This document shows, in pieces, positions 16,763 to 27,300 of a stretch of DNA of 64,000 nucleotides. The DNA lies in contig JBGUPJ010000043.1 of the NCBI GenBank assembly GCA_045130235.1, positions 1-64,000 of the forward strand. Direction: 5' to 3'. Position 1 is the stretch's first letter. Each line of letters begins with the position of its first letter. A program made the translations under genes and the position numbers. Under the pieces are notes generated by a model that did not search any database, was not told where the DNA came from, and saw only the letters and a list, made by a program, of their open reading frames with translations. Source of the DNA: UBA1756 sp045130235. Its GTDB lineage: Bacteria; Bacteroidota; Bacteroidia; Bacteroidales; WCHB1-69.

Positions 16763-17911
16763 CTATTTTAACGCTTCTTCCAAAGTGATACGCTTGCCCG
16801 TGGTGACATCCACCAGCACATATTTCATCTTGCCCATCCCCAACTTGGCGGCATATTCGCACTGGCCGAGACCGCTCACGTTGTTCACATCTTTGAAGGC
16901 ATCCTCGGTCTGCTGTTTCAGAGCGCACAGCTGGTGGCAAACGAGATCCACAGCCACAATGTCGGTGGAAGCCACCGCTCCAATCTTGTCCATGAACGGT
17001 TTGGGAGCTTTCGCAGAGCAGTCGCAAGTCTTTGAGATATTGTCCATTACATTGATGAACACCATGGGTTTCTTCTCAATGAAAACTTTCGCATATTCCA
17101 CCAATTTCTCCAAGAAATCCTCACCTGAAGTGAAGTTGTCGGGGCTGAAGATTCCCAATCCGCATTCCGCGATGCACTTGGCGCAGCCGAGGCACTTGCT
17201 GCTGTCGATCACCGGACCGCCCTCAGTAAGCACGATGGCGTTGGCGGGACATTGCTGCACACAGCGGTTGCAATGCACACATTTGTGACCGTTTTTCACT
17301 GCCGGCACATTGGAGGCGTGCATGGCCATCTTACCGCCAGGCGACGCAAACCCCATCGACACGTTCTTGATAGCCCCGCCGAAACCAGCAGAACCATGTC
17401 CTTTGAAATGCGAATAGATAATGTACGAATCGTAGTTGGCGAAATGACTGCCCGTCTTAATCTTGTCGAAATGTTTCAACCCAGTGGCATCGTACTCAAT
17501 CTCTCCTTCCGCATCCAAAATGTCAATAGGGGCGAAGGTGAAACCATGCTCTTTGGCCAAGGCAATATGCTGGTCGGTGAAACGTCGCTTGCTGACATAC
17601 AGCACGTTAGTCTCCACAAAGGTGGCGTTGGTCTTCTGCACCAGCGGACGCAGCAACTCAGGGTTCAAAAAGTTCTGGTTGCCGTCTTCCCCAAAATGCA
17701 CCTTCAAACCAATCTTTCCCTCCTGTTTCACACCCAAAGCTTCGTACAGCTTCAAGATATTTTCAGGGGTAATATCTTTGCAAAAATACACAATCACCTC
17801 GTCATCAGCTACTTTTACTGACTTGTCACTTTCGGTTTTAGCCTTGCTTTTTCCACAAGAGGAAAGGGCTACTGCAATTAAAACGATGAGCAGGAGAGCT
17901 ATTTTCTTCAT
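16763..17911 (-). CDS. DUF362 lipoprotein with two 4Fe-4S clusters
   Basis: 382 residues. The signal peptide ends in the lipobox LSSC (cysteine at about 19), so it is probably membrane-anchored outside the cytoplasm. A DUF362 domain (about 40-200) is followed by two cluster motifs, CVHCNRCVQQCPANAI and CLGCAKCIAECGLGIF, then a C-terminal part with KTCDCSAKAPKPF. DUF362 proteins are iron-sulfur proteins of unclear function. An extracytoplasmic lipid-anchored form with ferredoxin clusters suggests an electron-transfer role at the membrane. It sits between the pyrophosphatase and recF on the same strand, with short gaps. Confidence 0.88.
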   Translation of the reverse strand: MKKIALLLIVLIAVALSSCGKSKAKTESDKSVKVADDEVIVYFCKDITPENILKLYEALGVKQEGKIGLKVHFGEDGNQNFLNPELLRPLVQKTNATFVETNVLYVSKRRFTDQHIALAKEHGFTFAPIDILDAEGEIEYDATGLKHFDKIKTGSHFANYDSYIIYSHFKGHGSAGFGGAIKNVSMGFASPGGKMAMHASNVPAVKNGHKCVHCNRCVQQCPANAIVLTEGGPVIDSSKCLGCAKCIAECGLGIFSPDNFTSGEDFLEKLVEYAKVFIEKKPMVFINVMDNISKTCDCSAKAPKPFMDKIGAVASTDIVAVDLVCHQLCALKQQTEDAFKDVNNVSGLGQCEYAAKLGMGKMKYVLVDVTTGKRITLEEALK

Positions 17912-17955
17912 TTTTTCAAATTTTAATAGTTTAAAATAATGTATAATTGCTGGGC

Positions 17956-20424
17956 TTACTTTTTAGCATCTTTAAAATTGGCATCTTTCGCTTTTTTCTC
18001 AGTTTTGATTCTCATTCCGTAGAAAGAGCGATAGACGAAGAAAAGACCCACAAGGAGAAATGCGCCTCCGATGTACGGGGTATAGTCAGTTGAATTGCCA
18101 TCTGCAGCAGTAACTTTCATCAAAACAGCGATTTCTGTGGCCAACATGCCGAACAAGGTGGAGAATTTGATGATGGGGTTCATGGCCACTGAGGAGGTGT
18201 CTTTGTAGGGATCGCCCACCGTATCGCCTACCACTGAAGCGGCGTGCAGGTCGGTGTTTTTCTCCTGCAAGTCCACTTCCACCACCTTTTTGGCATTGTC
18301 CCATGCGCCACCGGCATTGGCCATATAGATAGCCTGGAAGAGTCCGAAGACGGCGAGGGAGATGAGGTAGGCCACAAAGAAGTTGGGGTCGAAGAAGGCG
18401 AAGGCCAAGGTGAGGCAGAAGATGACGGCGAAAATGTTCCACATACCCTGCTGGGCATAACGGGTACAAATCTTCACCACAGTTTTAGAGTCTTCAATAT
18501 CCGCTTCGGTCTTGTTGAGGTTGAGGTTCTTTTTGATGAACTCCACGGCACGATAAGCGCCCGTGGTAACCGCCTGCATGGAGGCGCCGCTGAACCAGTA
18601 GATAACCGCTCCACCCGTGATGAAACCGAGGATGACAGGAGCTTTCGTCAGATCCAAACTCAACATATCGAAATGTTTGAGCATCAGAATGATAGCAAAA
18701 ATCATGGTAGTAGCGCCCACCACTGCCGTACCGATCAGCACCGGCTTGGCCGTAGCCTTGAAAGTGTTGCCCGCGCCGTCGTTAGCCTCCAGAAAGTATT
18801 TACCTTTCTCGAAGTTGGGCACAAAACCATACTCTTTTTCAATGTCGGATTTGATGGCGGGAATGCTCTCAATCTGAGAGAGTTCGAACACCGACTGGGC
18901 GTTGTCGGTTACTGGTCCGTAGCTGTCCACTGCGATAGTAACCGGACCCATACCCAGGAAACCGAAGGCCACGAGGCCGAAAGCGAAGATGGCGGAGTAC
19001 TCGTCGAAGATGTCGAGACCATTGGTGGAGAAGAAGAAGGCCGCCACCATAAGGCCCACCATGACGATACCTTTCCAGAAGGCGCTGAAGTTGCCGGCCA
19101 CCATACCAGAAAGGATGGTGAGGGAGGCGCCGCCCTCGCGCGAGGCCGTCACCACCTCCTGCACGTGGCGGGAGTTGGAGCTGGTGAACGCCTTGGTGAG
19201 TTCAGGAATAATGGCTGCTGCCAAGGTTCCCAAACTGATGATGGAAGCCAAACGCCACCACATGCTCGGGTCGGGCTTAAGTTCGCCGATAATCGACTCA
19301 CTGCACATCAGACTGTTGTTGTTGAGCAGCAGGTAGCTGATGGCGAAGGTGACAATGATGGAAACAATAGAGGTAATCCACACCAACGTGGTGAGCGGAG
19401 TTTCGAAGTTGAAGTTGCTGGCATTCTTATATTTGGAAGACGAAAACCAGTGGTTGATGCCATAGGAGAAAATGGAGGTGAACACCATGAGAATACGCAT
19501 GGCGAAAATCCATACGATCAGCAGAGCCTGAAGTTCGGGAGTGTTGGCCAATGCAAGGATGATGAAGGAGATGAGGGCAACGCCCGTCACGCCGTAGGTC
19601 TCGAAACCGTCGGCGGTGGGTCCCACGCTGTCGCCAGCATTGTCGCCGGTGCAGTCGGCGATGACACCCGGGTTGCGCGGGTCGTCCTCGCCAATCTTGA
19701 AGATGACCTTCATCAGGTCGGAACCGATGTCGGCAATCTTGGTGAAGATACCACCAGCAATACGCAATGCGCTGGCTCCCAATGATTCGCCGATGGCGAA
19801 ACCAATCAAGCAGGCACCTGCGCTATCTTTCGGGACGAACAGCAGGATGACCAGCATCAGAATCAGCTCGATAGTGATGAGCAGCAGACCGACACTCATA
19901 CCCGACTGGAGCGGGATTTTCACCACGGGCCACGGTTTGCCCCGCAGGGAGGCGAACGACGTGCGGCAGTTGGCCCACGTGTTGATGCGAATGCCGAACC
20001 ATGCCACGGCGTAGGAACCGCCGATGCCCAAGACTGTCCACAGCAGGATGAGAGCAATTCTTCCGGCCGAAAAATGGTTCAATCCACCGAAATAGAAGCA
20101 GATAACCGCCCCGATAATCGCAAACAGGATGAGGAGAAACTTGCCCTGCTGGAGCAGATAGGTCTTGCAGGTCTCATAAATCGTGTTCGCCACGTTCTTC
20201 ATGGTGCGGTGAACAGGATATTTCTTGATGCGCAACGCCTGAAAAAGTCCGAACAGGAGTCCCAAGATGACGATGATGGAGCCCCACAGCAGCAGCGACT
20301 GCCCGGTGACCGCCCCATTGAAAAAAGAGATGTCTTTGAAATTCGGAAGTACTAAATCCGCCTCACTGGCCGACAAAAAGAAAGGACACACCAGTGCAAG
20401 CGACAACAATAAAAATCTTTTCAT
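17956..20424 (-). CDS. hppA: Membrane-bound ion-pumping pyrophosphatase
   Basis: 822 residues, with a signal-like first segment and about 16 membrane helices. Substrate-binding motifs are clear: IADIGSDLMKVIFKIGEDD, NPGVIADCTGDNAGDSVG and PTADGFETYGVTGVAL in the first half, and DNAKKVVE and DTVGDPYKDTSS near the end. It couples hydrolysis of pyrophosphate to H+ or Na+ export. The stretch GAGNTFKATAKPVLIG has lysine where potassium-dependent enzymes have alanine, hinting at a potassium-independent type; I cannot decide between H+ and Na+. A -7 box precedes it, and the DUF362 and recF genes follow on the same strand. Confidence 0.94.
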   Translation of the reverse strand: MKRFLLLSLALVCPFFLSASEADLVLPNFKDISFFNGAVTGQSLLLWGSIIVILGLLFGLFQALRIKKYPVHRTMKNVANTIYETCKTYLLQQGKFLLILFAIIGAVICFYFGGLNHFSAGRIALILLWTVLGIGGSYAVAWFGIRINTWANCRTSFASLRGKPWPVVKIPLQSGMSVGLLLITIELILMLVILLFVPKDSAGACLIGFAIGESLGASALRIAGGIFTKIADIGSDLMKVIFKIGEDDPRNPGVIADCTGDNAGDSVGPTADGFETYGVTGVALISFIILALANTPELQALLIVWIFAMRILMVFTSIFSYGINHWFSSSKYKNASNFNFETPLTTLVWITSIVSIIVTFAISYLLLNNNSLMCSESIIGELKPDPSMWWRLASIISLGTLAAAIIPELTKAFTSSNSRHVQEVVTASREGGASLTILSGMVAGNFSAFWKGIVMVGLMVAAFFFSTNGLDIFDEYSAIFAFGLVAFGFLGMGPVTIAVDSYGPVTDNAQSVFELSQIESIPAIKSDIEKEYGFVPNFEKGKYFLEANDGAGNTFKATAKPVLIGTAVVGATTMIFAIILMLKHFDMLSLDLTKAPVILGFITGGAVIYWFSGASMQAVTTGAYRAVEFIKKNLNLNKTEADIEDSKTVVKICTRYAQQGMWNIFAVIFCLTLAFAFFDPNFFVAYLISLAVFGLFQAIYMANAGGAWDNAKKVVEVDLQEKNTDLHAASVVGDTVGDPYKDTSSVAMNPIIKFSTLFGMLATEIAVLMKVTAADGNSTDYTPYIGGAFLLVGLFFVYRSFYGMRIKTEKKAKDANFKDAKK

Positions 20425-20485
20425 TTTATAAATTATTGATGTATAATAAGTTAATTATCTAAACAGAGGGTCTGAATTTAGCTTG

Positions 20486-20493
20486 CAAATTTA
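20486..20493 (-). promoter_or_regulatory. -7 box for the pyrophosphatase gene
   Basis: TAAATTTG on the minus strand, 61 bases before the start codon of hppA; it shares a divergent region with the kdd promoter. Confidence 0.5.
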
Positions 20494-20539
20494 CACTAAT
20501 ATTTTATTTAGAAATCAATAAAATTATCGATAAAAAATG

Positions 20540-20547
20540 TATTTTTG
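20540..20547 (+). promoter_or_regulatory. -7 box for kdd
   Basis: TATTTTTG followed by CACTCG, 56 bases before the kdd start codon. Confidence 0.55.
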
Positions 20548-20603
20548 CACTCGTTTTTAGTAAAACACAAAAATCATTTTAACCACATAAAAATAAACAC
20601 ATT

Positions 20604-21677
20604 ATGCAACCTAAAGGAAACAAGTACGGCACTCACCGTGTCATTGAGCCGAAGGGAGTTCTTCCGCAGCCGGCCAACAAATTGGACAACAACATGGACG
20701 TTCTTTATGACAATGAAATCCTCATTGACGTTCAGACCTTGAATATTGACTCGGCATCTTTCACCGACATCCACAACTACGCCAAGCAGCAGGCTGGCGA
20801 AGGCGCACCTGTTGAGAAGGTGATGGAAGAGGTGAAGAAAGAGATGTTCCTCAACGTTGAGTTGCAGGGCAAGCACCGCAACCGTCGTACCGGATCTGGC
20901 GGCATGCTCCTCGGCAAGGTGGAGAAAATCGGTGACGCTTTGAAGGGCAAAATCGACCTGAAAGAAGGCGACCGCATTGCCACCCTCGTTTCCCTCTCCC
21001 TCACCCCGCTCCGCATCGACGAGATTTTGGAGATCCGTCCCGAAGTGGACCAGGTGGACATCAAGGGCAAAGCCATTCTGTTCGAGAGCGGTATCTACGC
21101 TAAGATTCCGAACGACATGCCCGAAAAGCTCGCTCTGAGCGCACTCGACGTGGCCGGTGCTCCCGCACAGACCGCCAAGTTGTGCCAGTATGGCCAGACC
21201 GTCCTCATCCTCGGTGCTGGTGGCAAGAGCGGTATGCTCTGCTGCTACGAGGCCAAAAAGCGCGTCGGTGTGACCGGTAAGGTCATCGGTATCGCCAACA
21301 GTCCGAAGAGCACCCAGCGTATCAAAGACCTCGGTTTCTGCGACGTGGTGGAAAGCGCTGCCGGCATGACTCCCGTTCAGGTTTATGAGATGGTGGAAAG
21401 ACTGACCGACGGCAAGATGGCCGATGTGACCATCAACTGCGTCAACGTGCCGGATCAGGAGATGACCGCCGTGCTCTGCACCAAAGATGACGGTATCGTT
21501 TACTTCTTCAGCATGGCCACCAGCTTCACCAAGGCTTCCCTCGGTGCAGAAGGTATCGGCAGCGATGTGAACATGATCATGGGTAACGGCTACACCAAGG
21601 GTCACGCCGAATTCACCCTCCAAGAGCTCCGCGAAAGCCCCGAACTTCGCAAGATTTTCGAAGAGCTTTACGCTTAA
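20604..21677 (+). CDS. kdd: L-erythro-3,5-diaminohexanoate dehydrogenase
   Basis: 357 residues, close to the family length. The start (QPKGNKYGTHRVIEPKG) and the dinucleotide-binding stretch LILGAGGKSGM (about 202-212) match Kdd enzymes of lysine fermentation. It oxidises L-erythro-3,5-diaminohexanoate to 5-amino-3-oxohexanoate with NAD(P)+. The other lysine pathway genes (lysine 2,3-aminomutase, beta-lysine mutase, cleavage enzyme, ammonia lyase) are not in this window, so kdd stands alone with its own promoter and terminator. Codon use is markedly GC-rich and even, as in a highly expressed gene. Confidence 0.92.
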   Translation: MQPKGNKYGTHRVIEPKGVLPQPANKLDNNMDVLYDNEILIDVQTLNIDSASFTDIHNYAKQQAGEGAPVEKVMEEVKKEMFLNVELQGKHRNRRTGSGGMLLGKVEKIGDALKGKIDLKEGDRIATLVSLSLTPLRIDEILEIRPEVDQVDIKGKAILFESGIYAKIPNDMPEKLALSALDVAGAPAQTAKLCQYGQTVLILGAGGKSGMLCCYEAKKRVGVTGKVIGIANSPKSTQRIKDLGFCDVVESAAGMTPVQVYEMVERLTDGKMADVTINCVNVPDQEMTAVLCTKDDGIVYFFSMATSFTKASLGAEGIGSDVNMIMGNGYTKGHAEFTLQELRESPELRKIFEELYA

Positions 21678-21693
21678 TACCAAATTTCATCAG

Positions 21694-21725
21694 AAAAAGA
21701 GCGACCACACCAGGCCGCTCTTTTT
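21694..21725 (+). terminator. Terminator of kdd
   Basis: Stem AAAAAGAGCG with CGCTCTTTTT, perfect over ten pairs, 17 bases after the kdd stop. The T-run gives a good rho-independent terminator for kdd. Confidence 0.85.
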
Positions 21726-21751
21726 CGTTTTACCCCAAAATAGAAAAAAAC

Positions 21752-22696
21752 ATGGATTTCTCTTCTCACGAATGGCATATCATCTCCAATCCCAACACAA
21801 GTTCCAAGAATCGAATAATTGATGAGAGTTTTCTTCTCGACCATTTCAAAAAAATGAATATTCCCTACGCCATGCACCTGTCGGATGGAGCGGGAAAAGG
21901 ATGGGCGATTGCCAAAGAACTGTGTAAAAGTGGAATCCGCCATCTGATGGTGTTTGGCGGCGATGGAAGTATCAACGAGGTGGTGAACGGCATCTACGAG
22001 TCGGGGGCGAACCCCGAGGAAGTTTATCTCGCCATCGTTCCGTTCGGCACGGGCAACGATTTCTGCCGCACGCTCGGTTACCCGCGTCACCCGCACGAAT
22101 TTCTGCTTTTCATGAATAAAGCTCAGTTTGCGCCCACCGATGTGGGAGTGGTGGAAACCGTTGTGGACGGGGAGGTGACGGCCCGCCGGCACTTCATCAA
22201 CATTGCCGGTTTCGCTTTCGACGCGGCGGTCATCAACGAGACCACGAAAGGCAAGCCGAAGCTGTTCCCGAACGCTGTTTACTTGATGAAACTAGTGAAA
22301 GTGCTGTTCGGCTACCCCTGCACGCCAGTTCACATCACCACGGAGGAGGTCGAATACTGCGACGAGATGTTCACCATCGCGTGCGGCAACGCGCAGTACA
22401 ACGGCAATGGGATGCGCCAGGTGCCGATGGCCGACCCGCACGACGGGCAACTCGACCTTGTCACCATCCGCAAAATCCGGCCACTGAAAGTGATCGCCAA
22501 CGTCAAGAATCTGTTTTCCGGTAAGCACATCAGTCTGCCGGAGGCCAGGGTAACCCGCACCCGTTTCGTGGAAATCAGGGCTGATAAGCCCATCCTGGGC
22601 GAGGTGGAGGGCGAGATGCTCCAGACAGGAAATTACCGCATTCACATCGCCGACAGGAGGTTGAATGTGCTGGGCAATTTTGTTGAAAAAAATTAA
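21752..22696 (+). CDS. Diacylglycerol-kinase family lipid kinase
   Basis: 314 residues. The nucleotide-binding motif GGDGSINEVVNG is at residues 69-80, followed by LAIVPFGTGNDFCRTLG, both hallmarks of the DgkB/YegS/sphingosine-kinase fold. The C-terminal beta-sandwich domain is present (ITTEEVEYCDEMFTIACGNAQYNGNGM). These enzymes phosphorylate diacylglycerol or related lipids with ATP, recycling lipid for membrane synthesis; the exact substrate is not readable. It lies 26 bases after the kdd terminator and probably has its own, weaker start signals. Confidence 0.9.
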   Translation: MDFSSHEWHIISNPNTSSKNRIIDESFLLDHFKKMNIPYAMHLSDGAGKGWAIAKELCKSGIRHLMVFGGDGSINEVVNGIYESGANPEEVYLAIVPFGTGNDFCRTLGYPRHPHEFLLFMNKAQFAPTDVGVVETVVDGEVTARRHFINIAGFAFDAAVINETTKGKPKLFPNAVYLMKLVKVLFGYPCTPVHITTEEVEYCDEMFTIACGNAQYNGNGMRQVPMADPHDGQLDLVTIRKIRPLKVIANVKNLFSGKHISLPEARVTRTRFVEIRADKPILGEVEGEMLQTGNYRIHIADRRLNVLGNFVEKN

Positions 22697-22728
22697 AGAA
22701 ATTTCATCTTTCGTATCAAAAAAATCAA

Positions 22729-22736
22729 TACCTTTG
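22729..22736 (+). promoter_or_regulatory. -7 box before the 510-residue membrane protein gene
   Basis: TACCTTTG followed by CACG, 36 bases before the ATG at 22773. Confidence 0.55.
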
Positions 22737-22772
22737 CACGTTTAAAACTAAACATAGAAACAGCAAAGGAAG

Positions 22773-24305
22773 ATGAGTCAATGTATTCTGGCACACGGAC
22801 ATAACGGGGGGTACCGGCACTTGCATGTCGCCGGTGTTTTGCCCACTCAGGACCCGTCACCGGATGTCACTGCCCACGCCGACGGCAAGGCCGGTTCCAC
22901 TGGCTATTGTGTGGAGCTGACCGATGAGGGGGCATGGGTCTCCATCTTCCAGGTGCGGCACGACCCCGACAGGGATGATGAATTGGGCTATATCGCCTTC
23001 TCCATCTTCGTCAACACCGGCTGTCTCATCCCGCACATCAAGGAGGCGCTGGACCGTGTGTTAGCCACTTACGACCTCCGCACCGGCCATACCGGCATGG
23101 TAGGGATTCCCGAAGACTGGCATTTTGTGGACCAGCTCAACGAGGTGCTGGAGGAACGGGAGGTGGCACACAGCCATTCATGGATTCCTTCAGAGCGAAG
23201 CGAAAATGCCAAGATGTACGTTCCCAACGACCGCATCGAGCATTATCTCCAGCATCTGGCTTTGCCCCGCTACACACTCTATCAGCACATCTTCATTATC
23301 CCCGAAGAGGTGGCAGAAAAACCGCAAGACCCACTTTTTTCGATTCTTGGGGAACGCATGGACACCACGCCCGACATCTCCCAAGAAATGGAGTTTGAGC
23401 TGCACGAGATGAAGCGGGCGCACCAGCCCAAACATTCCGAACCGGCCTCCGAAACCGCTACCATACAGGTAACTTTCACCTTCGGAAAGAGCAAATTTGT
23501 GAGCCCGGGGCGTACCGAGTTCAGCTGCACCCATCCGCAAGTGCAGTACAACGAGGTGACACAGGTCATATCCTATCCCAAGAGTGCCGACATCAAAGGG
23601 GCGCGCTACACCTTCACCTTCTCCGACACCTACTCCCCTTGCAGCGGAATGCTTTTCCCCACCGAAAAGCTCGACATTCCCCTCCACTACAGCAAGCGGG
23701 GGCGTTTTACCTACTACAAACCTCTGATTATCGGCCTTCTCATCATCGCCGCATGCGTCATCATCTTCCTTCTCATCAAAAATATACACATCCCACTACC
23801 TGAAAAGGCAGAACCCACAAAGTCGCATGTGGAAGTCATTCATGACGACCCCAACCACCCCGTATATGCCAACGATGAGCCCGGTCCGAACGACACCGTG
23901 GGATGGGCCATCAAGTACACAAAGGATTATTTGGCTACCGATGATTGGAAAGAGGACTCCTTGCAAAAATACGATCTGCAACTGCAAAACTATAACAAAC
24001 AGTCGCTGTTGGACGCCAACCAGCAGCGAGTGATGGAGCAGATTCATGCCAACCTGTTATTCCGAAAAGCCCTCAACCACAACTGCATCAGCAAAGGCGA
24101 GAATTGTCTGACCGACCTGGCTGACGCCAACAAATTCCCCTATATGGAGCAGGGACTTGGGGCAGATCGTTACCATTTCATGAAGAAAATTCTGTCGTCG
24201 ACCGACATGCGCAACCGCATTAGCAAAAGGCGCGGCGACATCATCAAAGCCGACTATCCTCATCTGTATGAAATCATCAGTGGGGAAAAATTGCCGACAG
24301 AGTAG
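22773..24305 (+). CDS. Unrecognised single-span membrane protein
   Basis: 510 residues with no signal peptide. The first ~100 residues form a compact domain (QCILAHGHNGGYRHLHVAG, then ELGYIAFSIFVNTGCLIP); the opening is loosely like the GAP1-type N-terminal domains of bacterial GTPase-linked systems, but I could not confirm that. A middle region (about 145-310) is beta-rich with several cysteines. One clear membrane helix spans about 316-338 (PLIIGLLIIAACVIIFLLI), followed by a helical C-terminal region of about 170 residues. With no signal peptide, the first ~315 residues are probably cytoplasmic and the tail outside. It has its own -7 box, is 62 bases before dnaE, and no partner gene identifies its job. 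Confidence 0.75.
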   Translation: MSQCILAHGHNGGYRHLHVAGVLPTQDPSPDVTAHADGKAGSTGYCVELTDEGAWVSIFQVRHDPDRDDELGYIAFSIFVNTGCLIPHIKEALDRVLATYDLRTGHTGMVGIPEDWHFVDQLNEVLEEREVAHSHSWIPSERSENAKMYVPNDRIEHYLQHLALPRYTLYQHIFIIPEEVAEKPQDPLFSILGERMDTTPDISQEMEFELHEMKRAHQPKHSEPASETATIQVTFTFGKSKFVSPGRTEFSCTHPQVQYNEVTQVISYPKSADIKGARYTFTFSDTYSPCSGMLFPTEKLDIPLHYSKRGRFTYYKPLIIGLLIIAACVIIFLLIKNIHIPLPEKAEPTKSHVEVIHDDPNHPVYANDEPGPNDTVGWAIKYTKDYLATDDWKEDSLQKYDLQLQNYNKQSLLDANQQRVMEQIHANLLFRKALNHNCISKGENCLTDLADANKFPYMEQGLGADRYHFMKKILSSTDMRNRISKRRGDIIKADYPHLYEIISGEKLPTE

Positions 24306-24367
24306 CAGCAGGAGCTATCCCTCATTCCTGCAACTTTCTTTTATACCAACCATTAACCCAAACCAAC

Positions 24368-27300
24368 ATGGCACAATTCTCACATCTCCACGTTCACACG
24401 CAATACTCATTGTTAGACGGTCTGGCCGACATTCCATCGCTCATCAAGAAAGCCTACGCCGACGGCCAGCGGTCGATGGCCGTGACCGACCATGGCAACA
24501 TGTACGGCATCTATGCCTTTGTGAAGGAGGTGGAGAAATTCAACAAGGAACACAAGGACGACCCCTTCAAGGCCATCATCGGGTGTGAGGTCTATGTGGC
24601 CCGCAACTGCAGCCGTTTCACGAAACGGAAGGAGGTGAAGTCGGACCGCAGCGGCCACCATCTCGTGCTGTTGGCGAAGAATATGGTGGGGTACCGCAAC
24701 CTGAGCCACCTGGTGTCGCTCGGATGGATAGAGGGCGAGTACTACACACCGCGTGTGGACAAGGAAATCATGCGCCAGTACTCGGAAGGCATCATCGCCT
24801 GCTCGGCCTGTCTGGGTGGCGAGCTGCCGCAGGTCATCATGGCCGACAACCCGTCGCTGCACGACGGCAACATCCCCGTCAACTTCAATCTGGAGCGCGC
24901 CGACAAGGTGGTGGAGGAGTTCAAAGACATTTATGGTGATGACTATTATATTGAGCTTCAGCGCAATGGACACAAAGAGCAGACCTTGGTGAATGCGGCC
25001 CTACTGCAACTCGCCGAGAAGCACCACGTGCGCTGCATCGCCACCAACGACGTGCATTTTGTGAACCGCGAGGATTTTGAGGCGCACAAGATGCTCATCT
25101 GCATCAATACCAGAAAAGAATATACGGCCACTGGCACGGTGGGACAAGACGAGGACAAGGGGATGGCCTACTCGGGCGAGGAGTATTTCCGCACGACGGC
25201 CGAGATGGAGGAGCTGTTTGCCGACCACCCCGAGGTGCTGGCCAACACGCAGCACGTATCGGACAAGGTACAGGTGCTTTCGTTGCAGCACGCCCCTACC
25301 CTGCCCCGCTTCGTGGTACCGGAAGAGTTCCGCAAAAACGATGACTATCCGCTTTATTTTGAAGAGTTTGGAAAGCCGCTGAAGCAAGTGGAGAATCTGC
25401 AATTCACCGATGAGTTCGACTATTTGGGCTACCTCACCTGGGTGGGCGCGCACAAACGGTGGGGCGACTACAGTGAGGAGATTAAGAACCGGCTGCTGTT
25501 TGAGCTGGAGACGGTGGGAAAGATGGGCTATCCGGGCTACTTCCTTATCGTGCTGGACTTCATCGAGGCGGGAAAGAAGAATGGAATCCGCTTCGGGCCG
25601 GGACGTGGCTCGGCGGCAGGTTCGGCCATCGCTTACTGTCTGCATATCACCAACATCGACCCCATCAAATACGACCTGCTGTTTGAGCGTTTCTTGAACC
25701 CCGACCGTATCTCACTGCCGGATATGGATATTGACATGGACGGCAGCGGCCGCGAGAAGACCATCCAGTATGTGAGCGAGAAGTACGGCAAGGAGAAGGT
25801 GGCCGTGATTGTGACGCTGATGGAGATGAAGGGCAAGACGGCCATCAAGGACTGCGCCCGCGCGCTGATGCTGCCGCTGTCGGAAAGCGACCGTCTGTCG
25901 AAGATGGTGCCCGACGATGCCAAGACCCTGGAGAAGGCCATGGAAGCGACACCGGAACTGAAGAACGAGCTGGAAAACGGCACTCCGTTGGTGAAACAGA
26001 CCTTACAGTTCGCTTTAAAACTCGACGGCACGCTGCGCGGCACGGGCGTACACGCCTGCGGTGTCATCATCGGACGCGACAGCCTGTTCGACTGCATCCC
26101 GTTGGCCACCTCCAAGAACTCCGAAACCATGGTGGTGCAGTACGAAGGCTCGCTGGTGGAAGAGGCCGGACTGCTGAAGATGGACTTCCTCGGTTTGAAG
26201 ACTTTGGACATCATCACCCACACTTTAAACAACATCAAAAAGAGTAAAGGCATTGATATAGAGATTGATGACATCCCGTTGGACGATGCGCCCACCTACC
26301 GCCTGTTCCAGAATGGCGACACCACGGCCATCTTCCAGTTTGAAAGTGCCGGAATGCGGAAATACCTCCGCGAGCTGAAGCCCGACTGCTTCGAAGATAT
26401 CATCGCCATGGTATCGCTCTACCGTCCCGGCCCGATGGACAACATCCCGTCGTTCATCGCCCGCAAGCACGGCCGTGAGGAAATCACCTACCCTATCCCC
26501 GAGATGGGAAAGATTCTCGACGAGACGTATGGTATCACCGTGTACCAGGAGCAGGTAATGTTGCTGTCGCGCTTGCTGGCCGGTTTCACGAGAGGACAGG
26601 CCGACACCTTGCGTAAAGCAATGGGTAAAAAGAAGATAGACTTGATGAACGACCTTCAGAGCAAGTTCTATTATGGCGGCACCCAGAATGATTACAACAA
26701 GAGCGACCTCGAAAAGATTTGGAAAGAGTGGGAGAAGTTCGCCTCGTATGCCTTCAACAAGTCGCACGCCACCTGCTACGCTTTCGTCTCCTACCAGACC
26801 GCCTGGCTAAAAGCCAACTACATGGCCGAGTTCCTCGCGGCGAATATGACGCTGGAAATCACCGACTTGAAGAAAGTTACCGAGTTGATTGACGAGGCCG
26901 AGAAACAGGGCATTCCGGTGCTGCCCCCCGACATCAACGAGTCGGAGGTGGAGTTCACGGTCAACAAGGACGGGGCTATCCGTTTCGCCTTGGCAGCGTT
27001 GAAGGGCGTAGGCACCAATGCGGTGGCCGACATCATCGCCGAACGCAATGCCAACGGTCCTTTCAAAGACATTTTCGACTTCATCGGCCGTATCAACCTG
27101 CGGTCGTGCAACCGCCGTATTGTGGAGAACATGGCGGCGGTGGGCTGTTTCGACAGTTTCGGCAACATTCACCGTGCGCAGTTTTTCTATGAGGGGAAAG
27201 ACAAGAAATCCTTCGTGGAGAAGCTGATGGCATACGGCGCGAAGCAGCAGGATCCGGCGCAGCAGGCACAGATGTCGTTCTTTGACACTGGCGCTGCCGA

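Noticed and set aside
18244..19785. A long open frame of over 500 codons on the plus strand
   Set aside because: It is antisense to the pyrophosphatase gene, has a histidine- and glutamate-rich composition typical of shadow frames, and shows no signal or domain.
20574..21683. A 369-codon minus-strand frame over the whole kdd gene
   Set aside because: It mirrors kdd, which is a clear family member with promoter and terminator on the plus strand. GC-rich codon use produces the shadow.
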